Shown here in pieces: positions 31,787 through 43,640 of a stretch of 64,000 nucleotides of DNA. The stretch is from positions 111,257,580 to 111,321,579 of the forward strand of contig CM066983.1 in NCBI GenBank assembly GCA_033977485.1, written 5' to 3'. The position numbers and the translations under genes are program-made. The stretch comes from Hydrangea macrophylla (lineage: Eukaryota; Streptophyta; Magnoliopsida; Cornales; Hydrangeaceae). Numbering within the stretch: the first letter of the stretch is position 1; each line of letters starts with the position of its first letter. Under the pieces are notes generated by a model that was not told where the DNA came from, made no database searches, and saw only the letters and a program-made list of their open reading frames with translations.

Positions 31787-33649
31787 TGTCACACCCCAAC
31801 CCGCCCCCGCTGGCTAGGACACGTGTAACAAGTCAACAACCCAAACAATCATTTTTAACGTTCCAAAAATAACATTTAATGTGAAATACCAGGGGTAAAA
31901 TATTCCTTATTTGAACAAAATAAAAAGAAATAAAATAAAGTTTTTAAAACCATTGAATGGTACTTGGACAGAGTTCCCCCTATTACAGCACCATTTCCCC
32001 CTGTTAAACAAATATTTCAAATACCAAAATATCACAAAAACACTTGAAAAATACTTTTAAAACTTCAATCCACAATTCATATTGCAAGGATTTAATAAAA
32101 ACTAAAACATAAACTTATTTCCAAAATTCAAGCACTAGGAATGTAACTACTCAGTTAAAATTATTTACATATGAACATATTAAACAAAAATTATTAATCT
32201 CGAGCTATTCCAGATCGAACCCCCACAGTTCAGCGCTTCTCACTGTGATATTCGACCGAACCTGCGTGGTCATTAGCCACAAAAAAAATTGATTAAGCTT
32301 TCGCTTAGTGAGTACGTGGTACTAATCATGCAATTGGAGTATTTAATAAATCATACCACCAATTATGCAATCACAATAATAAATGGTCGCAGGCGTGTCA
32401 AGTAATCAACCACCATCGTTCTGGACCCTTGATTCTGGGCCATTCTCACTTTTTCTGTCGCATATAGCGAAATCACACTCATTCATTTGTGACCGTAGTC
32501 AATTCGTTCATGTGGTCGTCACCACTATCCCCTTTTCTCTGAGGATTTCAACATCTCTCTATCCCTTATATATGGGCTAACTAATGGTGATTATCACTTG
32601 AGACCTTTTGACCCAAATAAGCACATAAACAACTCAACATGTCAACATGACAATTTCATCATTTTTGGACATATTTTTAAATAATAATTAATCACATGCT
32701 TTTCTACTTAATCACAATTAAGTAATTTAAGCATTCACTAACAAATAAATAACATTAAATATCCAATTTTGGGATTAGTACACTCACCTCACGAATAGGT
32801 CCAAAAATAAGCTAAGAATTCCCAAATTCCTTCACAAAACTAGCTCTAGGTACTCCCAATGATATTCCTACATATATAGGTCACATATATGTATCACCCC
32901 TTAAAATGGGTCGCGGAAAAACATTACCAAAATTGAAAAAGAAAGACATAGAAATAATCCTCTTACCTTTACGAGTCCGAATATGGCTTCGGTTCGCAAA
33001 ATAGAGGTCGTACGGCGAAGAAATGGCGCGAAACCCCCTTTTTTTTTTTTTTTTTTTTTTTTCTCTCCCGTTGGAGCCTTCTCTGTTCTAACCTTCTGCT
33101 TTCTTCTTCTTTCTTTTTTTTTTATTCTACTAACCGACTAACATCCTCAAGTATATGAGGATATGTTATGTTTTTTTTTTCCATATTTCTATTTACACCC
33201 CCATATGTTTCTAAAGTCCTATTATGAAACCCCCTAAACTTATATTAATTACTAAATATCTAAGTGGGTATGTGTCTATATCACATATGTGTCCCAAAAG
33301 TGGTCCCAAATATTTTATAAAGTTGCTAATCGACCTACTAATTATGAACCATATTCCAATTCGCTTTCACATAGGTACCCAAACTGATACCATAAAAGGC
33401 TACAACTAACAATAAAATATTAAAACAATTTAACAAATATTCATTTAATCACATAAATGCAACTAAATACAATTTATCCAATCTGGACCTCTCGTGGGTC
33501 CCACGTCATATCTATCAAACTGTGCCCTTTATCAAAGCACTTATCACATCGGGGTAACTAGAACTTACCCAAATATCACATGCAATTAATTATACTAATT
33601 AATGCATAAAAATAAATATTACTTCAATTTTCTGGGTACGGGTATTACA
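31787..33649 (-). mobile_element. Solo LTR nested in gag, 1863 bp
   Basis: It begins TGTCACACCCC and ends GGGTATTACA (minus strand TGTAATACCCG...GGTGTGACA). AGATC is duplicated at 31782-31786 and 33650-33654. It carries a hairpin TAAGC/GCTTA with a TTTC loop (GAAA on the minus strand, 32294-32307), CAGGTT on the minus strand (32259-32264), and a T-run at about 33040-33062. There is no coding interior. Confidence 0.9.
32294..32307 (-). other. LTR hairpin TAAGC-GAAA-GCTTA
   Basis: On the minus strand, five base pairs are capped by GAAA, a GNRA-type tetraloop, 30 bases before CAGGTT. Confidence 0.55.
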
Positions 33650-33654
33650 AGATC

Positions 33655-33884
33655 GGTTCCCGACCGTGCGCAACGTTCCCGTGTCGTTTCCCAGCCACTA
33701 GAGGACTGCTTTGCTGGGCCAACAGGGCTTCGATCTGTTGTTGGATTTGACGCTGGCCCTCCAAGAGTTGTGTGAGGGTCGCGGTGATCTGCTCAGATGT
33801 CATGACTGCCGCAACCAGTACCGGGGCTGAAGGAAATTCGCGGTTGGACTGCTGATCAGCCTTCTTACCCTTCTTCGGTGGCAT
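33655..33884 (-). pseudogene. gag of the gag-only element, N-terminal part
   Basis: It starts at the first ATG after the primer site (33882-33884). It begins with a lysine-rich MPPKKGKKADQQ and has a Gln-rich coiled coil (TLTQLLEGQRQIQQQIEALLAQQ). The frame runs to the duplication at 33650-33654, where the solo LTR interrupts it, and continues in frame at 31786. It is the opening of gag. Confidence 0.7.
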
Positions 33885-33928
33885 GACGATCAGTCAAGAG
33901 ATTTGTTGATGAGAAAACTTGTCGCTTT

Positions 33929-33943
33929 CCACAGACGGCGCCA
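33929..33943 (-). other. Primer binding site of gag-only element
   Basis: The minus strand reads TGGCGCCGTCTGTGG three bases after the LTR end. TGGCGCC-type sites are common in plant Ty3/gypsy elements. I do not assign the tRNA. Confidence 0.65.
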
Positions 33944-33946
33944 AGC

Positions 33947-34569
33947 TGATGATGCCAAAATTTGGTTAAAGTAAATTAAAGCAATATAAGGGGAGAGAGA
34001 GTGAGAGACTATTTTTTTGTATGTGGTTCGGCCCTGTTAATGAAGGTACCTACGTCCACGTGTGTGTCTGAGCACGCTCACTATACTGTAAAAGAGTCGG
34101 GGGCCTGTGGTGAACCAACAAGTCTGGAGCTACCGTAGGCCGGTCGGGCATGTTGAGGAATGCTATAGAGGTGCTGTGTAGACTGAAAAGTCGGCCCCTT
34201 CAATGGGGGGTGAGATGTCTGTTTTATAGATGTAAGAGACCTACTCGTATAAGGAAAAGGAAATATAATCCAATTGATATAGATTGACATTAATTGTAGG
34301 GGTTTCCTAATTGGATTAGGAAATAGTTTGCACTTTCCATTAGTTTTCTAACTTGAGTAGGTAACTGCCCGGAATGCTCGGGATCATGCCTGTGGGCCCG
34401 GATGAGCTGTTCCCGCGGTGGGATGTGCCTGTGCGGTCTTCCCGACCTATTGGCCGGGTCATGGATGAACCGCTCGGGAGGCATCAGGTGGACCAAACCG
34501 CTCGGGATGATGCTTGTCAGTAGTTGCAGAATAGAACCACTCGGGCATGGGCTAATTTTGGGTGTATCA
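33947..34569 (-). repeat. LTR of gag-only element (5' LTR in its own sense)
   Basis: Direct repeat partner of 29013-29634. It is followed by the duplication CCTTC (34570-34574). Confidence 0.9.
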
Positions 34570-34574
34570 CCTTC

Positions 34575-35850
34575 CATCTAGCAACTTTTCTATTATAAAA
34601 AATTGGAATATCAATTTTTCCTTCGTTGGAAAATTGAGCTTTTGTGTTTCCACTATATTGTTCAAACACTCGTGCTGAGAAAAAATTAAATCGATAAATT
34701 TTGTAAATTTCTGTTACAGCAAGAGTTTGAAGTTTTTCAAATCGTGCTAATTCAGATTCAGTGAGAGTGACTTCCTCTCCTACAACATCTTTAAGGATAA
34801 TATTTTCTAATTCGTCTTGTAGAACTTCTTGAATTTTATCTAGCTTGCATCATGAAGATATATTCATTAATTTCTTCATCTGAAGAACTGTAGTCTCGCT
34901 ATAAATTTCATAAAGAATTTCTTCCTTATATGAAATTTCTTCTCCGGAGAGTACTTCATATTCTTTTTCTTCAAGAACTTTGATCATTTTCTTTGCACTC
35001 TTCCCTTTTTAGAGCAGTCAGGTGCATAATGACCTTCTTCATTACATATGAAGCACCTACAAGTTTTCTTTTTGAAAGTACCTGTATTTTTTTTGCTTTT
35101 TCCTACGAACATATTTTTTCTTATTGGAGAAATTTTTATTTTTATTCCATGGTCTCCACTTGAACTTTCGTTTCTTAAATCCTTTCTTTTTCCTACAGGA
35201 TGGAGTTGAACATCCTATCTTTAGATTTTTCCTTAAAATTTTGTCACAACATTATTGACCATATTTATTATTAAAAATTTGATTTTTTACCTATTTTTTC
35301 TTTTTTAGTTCTAAACAGTGATGGGTTATCAACCGAAGAACATATTGTATGTGAAAACCTAAGTTATCTAAATTTTCCTTTCTTATTTTCTTAAGAAAGT
35401 TTGGGTAGCCTTTAATAGCTAACTCATCCCATGCATTAGGGAGTTTGTGAAAAAATTGATCAAGCCAATATGTTGTGGCTGGTAAATCAAGTTGATAATA
35501 ATACTTTTTAAAAGTTGTAACATAGTCTTCATAAAGACATATATTACACAATTCTATCTTAGCGAGAATATAATTTGCATCTTCTTGCAAATTACTATCG
35601 CCTACAAACCCACATAAATTAGTTTTTAAAAGAAGGGCAAATTTGGCTAGGATTTTATCAAAGGAGTCATATTCTAGCAATTCCGTTTTTTGGGCTTGTC
35701 CTAACTCACTTTTCCCCATTGCTTTAACCATTGCATTGGATCCCCTTATAGGGTGGCTCCAATATAATCTAGGAGCTTTGCTTTAGTCCATATAGTACCA
35801 TAATTTGTAATGATAATGGACAGTGATTGTGCCTAATCTTCAATAGCGGC
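34575..35850 (-). pseudogene. Coat-like domain, zinc knuckle and linker to MP (virus 2)
   Basis: The minus strand reads a coat/gag-like domain (35731 to 35291) with YYYQLDLPATTYWLDQFFHK and GFHIQYVLRLITHHC segments. Frame-broken sequence leads to a zinc knuckle C-x2-C-x4-H-x4-C within CFICNEEGHYAPDC (about 35057-35016). An acidic Glu/Tyr-rich region follows (about 34990-34850), then a segment ending ...VARWKV at 34575 that continues beyond the gag-only element at 29012. Several stops and frameshifts are present. The coat-zinc knuckle order is shared by all caulimovirid capsid proteins; the knuckle binds nucleic acid. Confidence 0.6.
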
Positions 35851-36493
35851 TGTAGACACCCCATTTTTACCGTCCTTTAAAAAATACAAAAAAAAAAAAA
35901 AAAAAAAAAAAAAGGAAAAAGAGAACTGACTCGTGTAGGGGGCCCACCGGGCACGCAAATCGAGGAAAAGATCGAAAAATCCATCGGGGATGCCAACAAG
36001 GGTTTTAATGGCCATTCTAGGTCATTCAGCGTCATCAATCATACGGAAGTTCAAAACGGCGGTCGCCGCTTAGCGCGGGTCCCGAATCGGCTAACCGGGA
36101 GGTCAGAAAATGAGTCAGAATCAAGACCGGGGCAACCGAAGGCGAGTCAAAATGGCCGTAAGCCAAAGAAAGCATGGAAATGACTTCTGGGAAAGGAAAA
36201 TGGGTCCGGACGGGCAATCAGAGGAAAAAGCGGTGGCCTGTTGGCTTTTACAGTCCAGAATCAGCACAAGGAAGGGCAAAACGGTCAATTTTGAGCCCGG
36301 GAGTAGAAATCGCCGATCCGACCGTGGGGATTTGTCGGTAAAGCTAAATGAAGACTAAATATTTTCGAATTGCTCAAATCGGACGGCCGGATGGAAAAAA
36401 CAAGCTTCGGAAGACCGAACGGCCAAGATCGGGGGTTGTAGGGATCCGAAATGCGTCCCGTTCGCACCGGATCCTACCCAACCCAAAAGACTC

Positions 36494-36502
36494 TATAAAT
36501 AG
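36494..36502 (+). promoter_or_regulatory. LTR A TATA box
   Basis: TATAAATAG is followed about 30 bases on by the likely transcription start near GGGTGCTGCAC. The same box is at 44417-44425 in LTR B and 52359-52367 in LTR C. Confidence 0.7.
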
Positions 36503-37158
36503 AGCCCCTTGGGTGCTGCACAAAGAAAAAGCTCTCTCCAAGACTCAAAGGAAGCTCTCTCTCTCTCTCCACCATTGTTATCTTCCCCAAAGCTCCAAAA
36601 AAACCCAAAAATCATCCCCATATCTCCACCACTACACCACCATAGCCTCCACCACCAGAAACCCATCATCATCAGGCAATTACCCAAACACCCAGTCCAA
36701 CCACAGCCTCTAAAAGTGCCCAGAAAGCCCAGAAAGCTGTCTAAACCAAACACAGCCTTGGCCTCTGCCCAGAAACTGAAAAAGGGCCAAACAGACCCTT
36801 AAACTGCATCCCTGTCTCTCACCACCCACACCAGGACCTTCCTCTCATCAAACTGGACCCAACCCCGTTGGCCAGACCCTCAAATCACCACCACAGAGGC
36901 CCACGCGCCACCCAAACACCCCACGCGCCGCCGCTGCACAGTTTCTCCTCCGGCGGCGTTTCTGGACCCCACAGAAGGAAACCGCCACCACCACCACCAT
37001 CGTCTGGACCAGACGATCCAGATCGCAGTGGTCCGGCGCCCAACGGCCACCGGAAACCGCCGCACGCACTACACGCACCACCACGGCACCGTTCCGCCTC
37101 CCCCACGCGCAGCTACACAGTCAGCGCTGAGTCAGCGTTGACTATCCAACCAGGAGCT

Positions 37159-37470
37159 GACACGTGGCACAACAGCCACGTCATCTGCCACGTGTCTCTG
37201 TCATGTCAGCACCACGTCAGGGTTGACCAATCAATCACTGACTGCCACGTGGCATAAGATACCACGTGTCACTGCCACGTGTCATGCCACGTCAACTGCC
37301 ACGTCACTTGGTCAACCAACCAGAGGCTGCCACGTGTCACTGTCTGCCACGTCATCAAGCCACGTGTCACGCCACGTCACCTACCACATCATCGCCCCAT
37401 CAGCTTTGACCAGCCAATCAGAAGGCGCCACGTGTCGCTGACTCAGCCGCCACGTGTCTGCCACGTGGCA
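37159..37470 (+). promoter_or_regulatory. ACGT-core (G-box/ABRE-like) cluster, LTR A
   Basis: About sixteen ACGT cores lie in 312 bases, mostly as CCACGTGTC, CCACGTGG or CCACGTCA. These are sequences bound by plant bZIP and bHLH factors (G-box, ABRE). The cluster lies about 660 bases downstream of the TATA box, so it is probably inside the transcribed region. Whether it binds factors is inference. Confidence 0.6.
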
Positions 37471-38015
37471 GTGGGGCCCCATTTTGACTTTTTTACCATT
37501 TTCGAGGCTTCCGGACCCAATTTTCGACGTTCCGACACTCATTCCTAGCTAATTTGGCCATTCCGGACGCACCCGTGCGCTCAGAATTGCAAAATTCCAC
37601 CGTTTGAAGCAGTTTCTCCATTTTCAAGCCCATTTCTGCCCAAACCGGCCAGTTTGGTGTCGGCCGGTCCCGCCCGAAATCTGCCCGGACCGATTTTGCT
37701 CCGGTTTATACCATTTTCGGGGTTTTCGGCCATTCCGGACTCACCGGTGACATCCGTTTGGGCCCATTCCAAACCAAAATTCAACTTGGGCCCCGTATAG
37801 CTATTTCCGAGCCGTTTTCTCAAGGTAAAGGGCCGTTTTCTTTTATTCTTCATACCGAATCTGCTGTAAATGTAATAAATAATAATAATAATAATTTTTT
37901 TTTTTACTTAAACTGATATGGTCGGCTTCGTCCGCCAATACTTGACCCTCTCCATTGTGAACTGGCTAGCTCCTAGTTCACTTGATTTTCCGGTAGGCCG
38001 GATCTAACAATTTCT

Positions 38016-38108
38016 ACGGTCGGTTCGCCGCCAATACTTGATTCTAACTACGGTCGGTTCGCCGCCAATACTTGATTCTAACTACGGTCGGTTCGCCGCC
38101 AATACTTG
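38016..38108. repeat. 34-bp tandem repeat, LTR A
   Basis: ACGGTCGGTTCGCCGCCAAT is repeated three times with a period of about 33-34 bases. It is flanked on each side by a copy of the CTAGCTCCTAGTTCACTTGA phrase. Copies are also in LTRs B and C. Confidence 0.85.
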
Positions 38109-38300
38109 ACCCTTACCATTGTGAACTGGCTAGCTCCTAGTTCACTTGATTTTCCGGTAGGCCGGATCTACTTATTGTACATTCTTATATCTTGTCTTTC
38201 ATTAATGTCAATATTTCTGTGCTTACTATCCCTTTCAATGTACGTAATCACTGTAAAAAATATCACACATTCACTATGCTGTAAATCCTCAGATCAACTC

Positions 38301-38755
38301 AAAACGGGCGCCGACCCTTACTTCCGGTAACTTTCAAAAATCTTTCTTTCAAAATGAACACTTCAAGTTATCCCGTTGTTCAATAACGCCGATAATATGA
38401 ATGTTCAAATTCAAAACGGGCACCGACCCTTACTTCCGGTAACTTTCAAAAACCTTTCTTTCAAAATGAACACTTCAAGTTATCCCGTTGTTCAATAACG
38501 CCGATAATATGAATGTTCAAATTCAAAACGGGCACCGACCCTTACTTCCGGTATTCAAATCCTTTCTAAAACCGAACATTTCGATTAGTTACGTTGTTCA
38601 ATAACGTTAACGACTTGAATGTTCGAGACTCAAACGGGCACCGACCCTTACTTCCGGCAACCTTTTCAAAACCGAACATTTCGATTAGTTACGTTGACGA
38701 CTTGAATGTTCGAGACTCAAATGGGCACCGACCCTTACTTCCGGCACATAATCAA
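38301..38755. repeat. 112-bp minisatellite, LTR A
   Basis: About five units start AAAACGGGCACCGACCC, with starts at 38301, 38413, 38525 and about 38629 and 38717. The last units are shortened. The same array lies in LTR B (about 46242-46696) and LTR C (about 54166-54621). Confidence 0.85.
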
Positions 38756-39362
38756 GGTTAAAGTCTAGGACTCGATTACGGTGATCGACGTCCTAGCTAC
38801 ACCGACTTTTCAAAAACACTATAACACACGAGCACGGTCAAACGTGACCAAAAATTTCAAAAAAATAATAAATAACAAGTTAGAGCTACGTTTGGCCTGA
38901 TTCTCAACCCGAGATACGTATGCAACCCCAAAAGGGTGCGGCCATAACTTTTCATCTCTTTTCTCTTTGTAAATTCTTATTCTTTTATCTTTATGCCCCG
39001 TTATCATGAAAATCGCCAATTTGGCAACCATGCTTCGTCATGGATGTTCGAGGGTGCTTAATACCTTCCCTCGACATAACCGAGTCCCCGAACCCCTTTC
39101 TAAATCTCTGGTTTACTTGTCAAAAACATAGGCCCACTTTCCCAAACTGTAAAAATATAAAGATATATTTCCGTATCTTTATCGGGATCCTAACACCCGT
39201 ACAAAGTTAGGTGGCGACTCTGAAAAATCTACTTGGCCTATTTTTCAAAATAAAAAAAATACTTCCCCCACATTCCTCTTTTTCCATTTTTTAAAAAAAG
39301 AACACGCCCTCTTACCTATATATTTAAAAAACCTTTTTTTTTTCCCGTCGCGGTGCGACAGC

Positions 39363-39380
39363 TGGCGACTCTGCTGGGGA
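39363..39380 (+). other. Primer binding site, internal region 1
   Basis: TGGCGACTCTGCTGGGGA starts two bases after LTR A. The copy in internal region 2 is at 47304-47321. The tRNA is not assigned. Confidence 0.65.
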
Positions 39381-41493
39381 TTAACTTAAGAGGACTCAAG
39401 CCATTACTTTGGCGATCTTCATACTAACGGGGCATTTTCTTTTACTAATTTCTTTTCTTTCTTTTTCAGTCTTGTAAATATTTTGCTTGCACAGGATTTG
39501 CGGCCAATGCCAAAAAAATAAATTGCAAGGCCAATGCCAACTTCATTTTGCTCAAGCATTATCACGCACACTACACATTGAGCATGTTCATAACCCGGTT
39601 CCGAGGAACCACCCTTAAGATTAGATAGGAAGTTGAGTAGGTGGCGTGGCCGTTGCGGTGTTACCGTCGGTACCAGCACTGAAATTCTCCCGCTCGAACC
39701 ACCAACCTGAGAAGGTGCTCCGGCACTGGAGGTTTGAAGGTTTGGGGACCGGACCCGATTTAAGTCTACATTAGACGTCAACCTCTCCACATAGTCACAT
39801 TTTTACACGTGCATTCAAAACCTTTCAAAATACGAAACGGCGCCGAAGGGATGCCCATTCTCACTTATCCTCTCCTTACATTTTAACAAGGATGGATTCA
39901 CTTTTTCAAAAACTCAAAAAACGGCGCCGGAAGGCTGCCAGACTTTTTCCCAACTCGTTCTCACCTTTTAAAGCAAGAATAAAACTTCCCAAGGACAAAT
40001 CCACTTTTCAAAGACATTTGGTGACGCCGAAAGGCTATCCAGATTCACCTCATACCTTGGGAACACACATCACACTGGGGCACTACTCTCCCATCTCTAA
40101 CGAGTCACTGGGAGAAGAATCCCCATTTCTTTCCTTTGAAGCGACTTACTAACTATACTTCTTCCAACCTTCGCTGCAGGTACACTTCTGACAGAGGTCA
40201 ACATGGGAAGCCTCTACACGCTCAGCCTACTCCCTGCATCACCAACTTATCCACGGATCGAAAAAAAACTTTGAATGGACAACCAGTCCAAACAACTCCG
40301 AATTCCGACTCCAAACATGTTCAAGCGTCAAACCTGAGCAGGATCGGGTGACAAAACCGAGGAGATCAAATCCGAGCAGTACCAGTGCATTTGTGATTGT
40401 TCAAACCCTCAAGCTGCTGAACCAATAGGCATACTTCTACCCATATACATCCACAAGCTCTGGCCATGCCCAAAACGATCCTTGTGAAGGACCAACGCTC
40501 AGCCCACTATCTCGAAACATTACTTCTCATCATATGCCACACAGGGGCAGTTTGTCCATACTATAGAATTTATGCTTTGTCTGCTTTGTATAAGTGTACA
40601 TACTTTTAAATGAAAAAAAAAAAAAAAAAAAAAACAAAAACAAAACTCATTCTTTGCGTCATTCAATAAATGTCATCTGCTCTCATTCCTTAAATCTCAC
40701 GAGTATGTTGGATATGACTGTCTTATTGCTTGTTGAATACGAATTAGACATTGTACGAGACTTTCGGACGTAACAAAGCTTTGTTCGATTCTACCTAAAA
40801 GTACGATCAACACAAGGTCATGCCGAGAAAAGACTCAAGTTCATAAATTGGCCATTTCATCCGTTGACAATGCTCACTATCTCAACCCGAATCAGATGAC
40901 AAAAGCGCACTCAGTGCATATTCACAACCGCTTAATGTCATCCAAGTACATAAGGACAGAGCAAACAGACGACGGGCATGTAGGGACCAGAACACCTCAG
41001 TCCATTCTCATGATCATGACATACATCGACTGGGGCAGTCTTCGTCCCCACATCTCAGCAAAAGAGGTCATCACGATCACTGCTGGCCCACATGAGGCCC
41101 CTCAATCCTGGCCAGGAAAGTAAATACTCATTCTCAGGATCTCTAACTTCAATGATGCATATATGTGATCTCTGAGCCCGACTCGACTTGTGTCAAAATG
41201 ATTAGAGGCAATCATTTCAGCTATCCATATACTACTTTCCCTCGCTAGCCCACTTGAGCCATACAATGATCTCTTTCCAACTTAAACCCCTGAGGATCAC
41301 CCCCTAAACTGGGGCAATGCCAACAAAAAGAAAAAAAGAAAGAGAAAGCAAACAAAAAGAGAACTCAATGCAAAGCTGGAGCAAATCCACAAAAGATACG
41401 ATCCGACTTGGATATATACTTCAAACTGGGGCAATTCTCCCCAGTACATACTTTACTCAGCAATGACATACCCCACACTAGATTGGGATGAAG

Positions 41494-41533
<40 letters not shown>

Positions 41534-42479
41534 AAAGAAGGAAAGACGCAGGGCATAAGGTGATCTCAGGAATCTCAACCGACTTTTCAAAACAAACTTT
41601 GAGCCTTCATGCGATCCTTTCATTTCTCAACCCATGACCCTGGCCTACGTTACAACCCAGTAAAGTCCACTTTGATTGACATAAGCCTTGTTGGGTTCAC
41701 TAAATCACATACTTGCATCATTCAAAACGACGGGGGTGCCACATACTTTCAAATCACAAGATACACTGAAGCGCAACAATCACATAACCGGATTCGGTGA
41801 AAACCCGTGAGGGCGCCGAAGGTAAAAATGGTTTCAGAGAGAAAGAGAGCTCGAGAGAAATCAAATACTAAAAAATTGAGTCCTTCTGAAGGACAATCAC
41901 TGGGGCACTGAGCCTATACAGTCAAATACTTTGTCTTCTAGTGCTTAACATGCGATAAGACAGTCAATATCCATTAACTCATGAGCATTCTTTCACAGAT
42001 GATAGATTCATGCATCATACTCTTGTAAATACGTTTACTTAGCATGACACGACTTTCAAAATCCATTCATATCTTTCAGCATAGCAGACAATGCATACTT
42101 TCTATAGCAGGGATAACTGGTTCCGACACTACTCTCAACTTCCAAAAGCCCAACCACTGGCCCAACTTCACAAGCCCAAATTCCAAAAGCCTAACCACTG
42201 GCCCAACATACTTCCAAAGCCCAGCCACTGGCCCAACTTTCAAAAGCATCACCACCAACTGAGCCATGATATCAACCTTTGCTCAGACTCACCAACTTTA
42301 CACTGATCCATCTGCTCGGATCCACATATCAAATCGATCTTCTCCTCGGTAGATTGTCAAGAAATCTATCTCTCGCTCAGGTCTAACCGTTCATGCTCAA
42401 ATCAGGAATCAGGTATGAGACCCTCCAGCGGCATCCTATTCACTACTCGGCGTCAGAATTCATCATCAGAATTGGGAAT

Positions 42480-42905
42480 GAGTCCGTCAAGTGGCTTCCC
42501 GTCTACAGCTTCAGCACAGGAGTGAGTCCGTCAAGGGGCATCCTGTTCACAAATCTTACTATTGGGAATGAGTCCGTCAAGTGGCATCCCGTCTACATCT
42601 TCAGCACAGGAGTGAGTCCGTCAAGGGGCATCCTGTTCACAAATCTCACTATTGGGAATGAGTCCGTCAAGTGGCATCCCGTTCGCATCTTCAGATCAGG
42701 AGTGAGTCCGCCAAGAGGCATCCTATTCACATTATCTATCACCGGAATCAGGTGCGAGTCCGTCAAGAGGCGTCCTATTCACATTATCTATCATCGGAAT
42801 TAGGAGTGAGTCCGTCAAGTGGCATCCTATTCGTCCCACATCAAGCCCAAGAGTGAGTCCGTCAAATGGCATCCTATTCATATCACCTACCATCAGGTAT
42901 AAGTC
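42480..42905. repeat. GAGTCCGTCAAG-GGCATCC tandem block
   Basis: About nine copies of a GAGTCCGTCAAG..GGCATCC(T/C) phrase at 45-60 base spacing. The corresponding block in internal region 2 is at about 50420-50845. Confidence 0.8.
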
Positions 42906-43129
42906 CTTCAAACGGCATCTAACTTATTTTGGCATCAAGTATCAGGTATTTCTCTTACCCTCAAACATTCACAGCAATCACGCCCCAACGCGGCATTTTG
43001 CTCTCTTATTTCACAGCGATCACGCCCCACGTGGCATTTCGCTATCTCACACACAGCAATCACGCCCCGACGTGGCATTTTGCTCTCTCGTCTGACACTT
43101 TTCATCACTTTTGCTTCGTTAAAGAATGA

Positions 43130-43640
43130 ACTACGCTCGGTCTGATTCTCCCGACGGGAGATACGTAGGCAGCTCTAAGAGCTCGACCATACCCTTACTT
43201 TTACATCCTCGGTTAAAGTTTGAGATTACGCGACTACGCACTTCTCGACTACACCATCTATCACCATCTCTCACATTTGCTTCAAAACGGCAAATTTTTG
43301 TTCACCGAACGTGGTGTTCCCTGTCTCGCCCAACGTGGCATCTCTCACATTTGCTTCAAAACGGCAAATTTTTGTTCACCGAACGTGGTGTTCCCCCTCT
43401 CTCGCCCAACGTGGCATCCCTCATTTTGCTTCAAAATGGCAAAACATTCAAATTCTAAGTTCGTTACGAACTACGCCCGGTCTGATTCTCCCGACAGGAG
43501 ATACGTAGGCAGCTTTTACGAAGCCCGACCACACCATCCGATCATTTTTCATCCACCAAGGTACGTTCTCTTCTTGCCCTACGGCACTTGCACCCGAACT
43601 ACGTCCGACCTGATTCTTCCTAACGGAGGATACGTAGGCA
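43130..43640 (+). other. Repeated hairpins before ATACGTAGGCA
   Basis: Three copies of a CTACG-CGG/CGA-CTGATTCT..hairpin..GATACGTAGGCA module occur, with stems at 43147-43161 (TCTCCC/GGGAGA), 43487-43501 (TCTCC/GGAGA) and 43615-43630 (TCTTCC/GGAGGA). A diverged fourth copy is in the LTR (38885-38925). The copies in internal region 2 lie about 7940 bases further on. Confidence 0.65.

Larger units (their letters stand above)
29013..34569 (-). mobile_element. Non-autonomous gag-only LTR element (TR-GAG-like)
   Basis: Two direct terminal repeats (29013-29634 and 33947-34569, about 622 bp, TGATGATGCC...GTGTATCA) are flanked by the duplication CCTTC (29008-29012 and 34570-34574). The coding strand is minus: a primer site (33929-33943) abuts the right repeat and a purine tract (complement of 29635-29650) abuts the left one. 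The interior holds only gag, with no protease, RT or integrase, and a later solo LTR (31787-33649). Without that insertion the element is about 3.7 kb. Gag-only plant elements of this size have been described as TR-GAGs. The terminal repeats differ at about 25 positions, so it is much older than the gypsy element. Confidence 0.85.
35851..39360 (+). repeat. LTR A of the array, 3510 bp
   Basis: Contents in order: an A-run (about 35890), TATA box (36494-36502), CT-rich leader, ACGT-core cluster (37159-37470), a 34-bp repeat (38016-38108), a 112-bp minisatellite (38301-38755) and a terminal T-run before CCCGTCGCGGTGCGACA. Compared with LTR C it has one substitution noticed in the 5' third. Short ORFs in it are low-complexity and not credible genes. 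Confidence 0.9.

Noticed and set aside
36868..37548. Pro/His-rich ORFs of 72-129 codons, repeated in all three LTRs
   Set aside because: They come from GC-rich leader sequence and the ACGT array, with no family signature and multiple overlapping open frames.
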